Source: Bacteroidales bacterium (lineage in GTDB: Bacteria > Bacteroidota > Bacteroidia > Bacteroidales > JAAUTT01). Taken from it: a stretch of 6,938 nt of DNA. Each line of letters starts with the position of its first letter. Position 1 is the stretch's first letter. The DNA is taken from the NCBI GenBank assembly GCA_012031335.1, contig JAAUTT010000233.1, positions 1 through 6,938 of the forward strand, in the 5' to 3' direction. This document shows positions 5,599-6,938 of the stretch, one piece after another. The position numbers and the translations under genes were made by a program. The notes under the pieces were generated by a model. The model worked only from the letters and a program-made list of their open reading frames with translations, was not told the origin of the DNA and made no database searches.

Positions 5599-6938
5599 AT
5601 GATAAAATTCGATTCAGATTTTGTGTGGGGGACATCAACCTCAAGTTATCAGATTGAAGGAGCGGCTTACGAGGATGGCAAAGGTCCCAGCAACTGGGAT
5701 GCGTTTGTACGAATTCCCGGTAAAATTGCTAATAACGAAAATGCCGATGTAAGCTGCGATTTTTATCATCGCTACCGCGACGATATTGCTTTAATGAAAA
5801 AACTAGGCATTAAAGCTTTCCGGATGTCGCTCTGCTGGTCACGTATTCTACCGCTTGGATATGGCGAAGTAAACGAAAAAGGAGTTCAGTTTTACTCCGA
5901 TGTGATTGACTGCCTGCTCGAAAATGGCATTGAACCATGGGTAACACTGCACCATTGGGACTTGCCCCTTGAATTGCAAATGGCGCACGATGGCTGGCTG
6001 AACCCTAAAATTGCTGGTCATTTTGAAAATTATGCAAACTTATGTTTTGAGCGCTTCGGCAACCGGGTGAAAAACTGGATTACCCTGAATGAACCCTGGG
6101 TGGTTGCTATTTTGGGTTATGGCCATGGAGTTTTTGCACCGGGACGGGTTTCTAAAACCGAGCCTTACATTGCGGCGCATAACCTGTTACTTAGCCATGC
6201 CAGGGCTGTGGAGGTTTACCGTACAAAGTATCAAAAAGAACAAAATGGTAAAATAGGGATTTCAATCAATCTCGACTGGAGAGAGCCGGCAAGCACGAAA
6301 ATAAAGGATATTGAAGCTGCCGAAAGGGCTCTTTTGTTTTATGGCGGATGGTTTGCCGATCCTATATTTTTAGGCGATTACCCCCAGGTAATGAAAGACC
6401 GCATTGGTTATAAATTGCCTGAGTTTACCGAAGAAGAAAAACAGATGCTCAAAGGTTCGACCGATTTTTTTGGGTTAAACCATTATACCACCATGTTTGC
6501 TGCCGAAAGTGAACCCGGATCTCCGCCACAAAGTGTTTATGGAAACGGAGGTATTTCGGAAGATCAGGATGTAACACTTTCTACTGACCCGACCTGGGAT
6601 ACAACTTCCATGAAGTGGGCAATAGTTCCCTGGGGAATGACAAAACTGCTGGAGTGGATCAGCCAACGGTACAATTACCCTGTAATTTATATAACCGAAA
6701 ATGGGATGTCGGAAATTGATACTGTTACCGAAAGTGCTGTTCACGATCCTGCCCGTATCGAATTTCTGAAAGGATATTTTAATGCCTGCCACCATGCAAT
6801 TTCGAACGGCGCTAATGTGAAAGGATATTTCATATGGTCACTGCTCGATAATTTTGAATGGGCACTCGGTTATCAAATTCAGTTCGGGATAATTCATGTG
6901 GATTACAAAACACTGAAACGTACACCAAAGGATTCTTT
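5599..6938 (+). CDS. GH1 beta-glucosidase (3' end cut by the window)
   Basis: The frame is open from ATG 5599 to the window end, 446 full codons without a break; an in-frame TAG at 5593 fixes this as the first ATG. It is a glycoside hydrolase family 1 TIM-barrel enzyme that hydrolyses beta-glycosides with retention. The N-terminal block FVWGTSTSSYQIEGA carries Gln18; TLHHWDLP carries His119; the acid/base is Glu165 in ITLNEPW; FGLNHY carries Asn294 and Tyr296; the nucleophile is Glu367 in YITENGM; the aglycone and sugar-O4/O6 block WSLLDNFEWALGY includes Trp413, Glu420 and Trp421. FEWALGY fits ordinary beta-glucosidases better than 6-phospho-beta-glycosidases. There is no signal peptide, so it should act in the cytoplasm on imported di- or oligosaccharides or glycosides. 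GH1 enzymes are usually about 440-460 residues, and HVDYKTLKRTPKDS is the usual near-terminal block, so only some 10-20 residues are probably missing. The exact substrate (gluco-, galacto- or fucoside) cannot be read. Confidence 0.96.
   Translation, partial: MIKFDSDFVWGTSTSSYQIEGAAYEDGKGPSNWDAFVRIPGKIANNENADVSCDFYHRYRDDIALMKKLGIKAFRMSLCWSRILPLGYGEVNEKGVQFYSDVIDCLLENGIEPWVTLHHWDLPLELQMAHDGWLNPKIAGHFENYANLCFERFGNRVKNWITLNEPWVVAILGYGHGVFAPGRVSKTEPYIAAHNLLLSHARAVEVYRTKYQKEQNGKIGISINLDWREPASTKIKDIEAAERALLFYGGWFADPIFLGDYPQVMKDRIGYKLPEFTEEEKQMLKGSTDFFGLNHYTTMFAAESEPGSPPQSVYGNGGISEDQDVTLSTDPTWDTTSMKWAIVPWGMTKLLEWISQRYNYPVIYITENGMSEIDTVTESAVHDPARIEFLKGYFNACHHAISNGANVKGYFIWSLLDNFEWALGYQIQFGIIHVDYKTLKRTPKDS

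Overview
The window most likely comes from a member of the Bacteroidota, probably an environmental, glycan-degrading Bacteroidales or Marinilabiliales relative. This rests on protein style (secreted apiosidase-like, GH9-like and GH1 enzymes), A-rich leaders without Shine-Dalgarno sequences, moderate GC by eye, and short intergenic heptamer repeats. The species cannot be named from this piece.

All genes lie on the + strand, in this order: a GH9-like (six-hairpin) glycosidase whose 5' end is outside the window (2-1696); a 176-bp spacer with a heptamer repeat and a hairpin; deoC-type aldolase (1873-2592); a 98-bp spacer with a CATAACAG repeat/hairpin; a secreted GH140/DUF4038 apiosidase-like enzyme with a C-terminal PF12904-type domain, broken by single-base indels (2691-4168); a secreted beta-lactamase-fold serine hydrolase, broken by one single-base indel (4223-5522); a 76-bp spacer with a second copy of the heptamer repeat; and a cytoplasmic-type GH1 beta-glucosidase running off the 3' end (5599-6938).

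The layout looks like part of a carbohydrate-utilisation cluster. Inference: the secreted apiosidase-like enzyme and the serine hydrolase would trim a decorated plant glycan or glycoside outside the cytoplasm, the GH1 enzyme would split the imported beta-glycoside, and the aldolase would cleave a phosphorylated sugar. No transporter, SusC/SusD pair or regulator is visible, so the substrate stays open.

The most noteworthy points are: (i) the GH9-like protein keeps the C-terminal catalytic Glu but has DAGT where active GH9 enzymes have DAGD, so the usual general base is missing; (ii) four one-base indels sit between about 3279 and 5154, and undoing them restores family-like proteins of 492 and 432 residues, so these are either sequencing/assembly errors or very recent gene decay; (iii) two intergenic (GTMGTAA)n arrays, each followed by GAARACAGCC, form a small dispersed repeat family placed after stop codons; (iv) the DeoC has an extra loop next to its Schiff-base lysine. 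I see no RNA genes, CRISPR array, insertion sequence or defence system.
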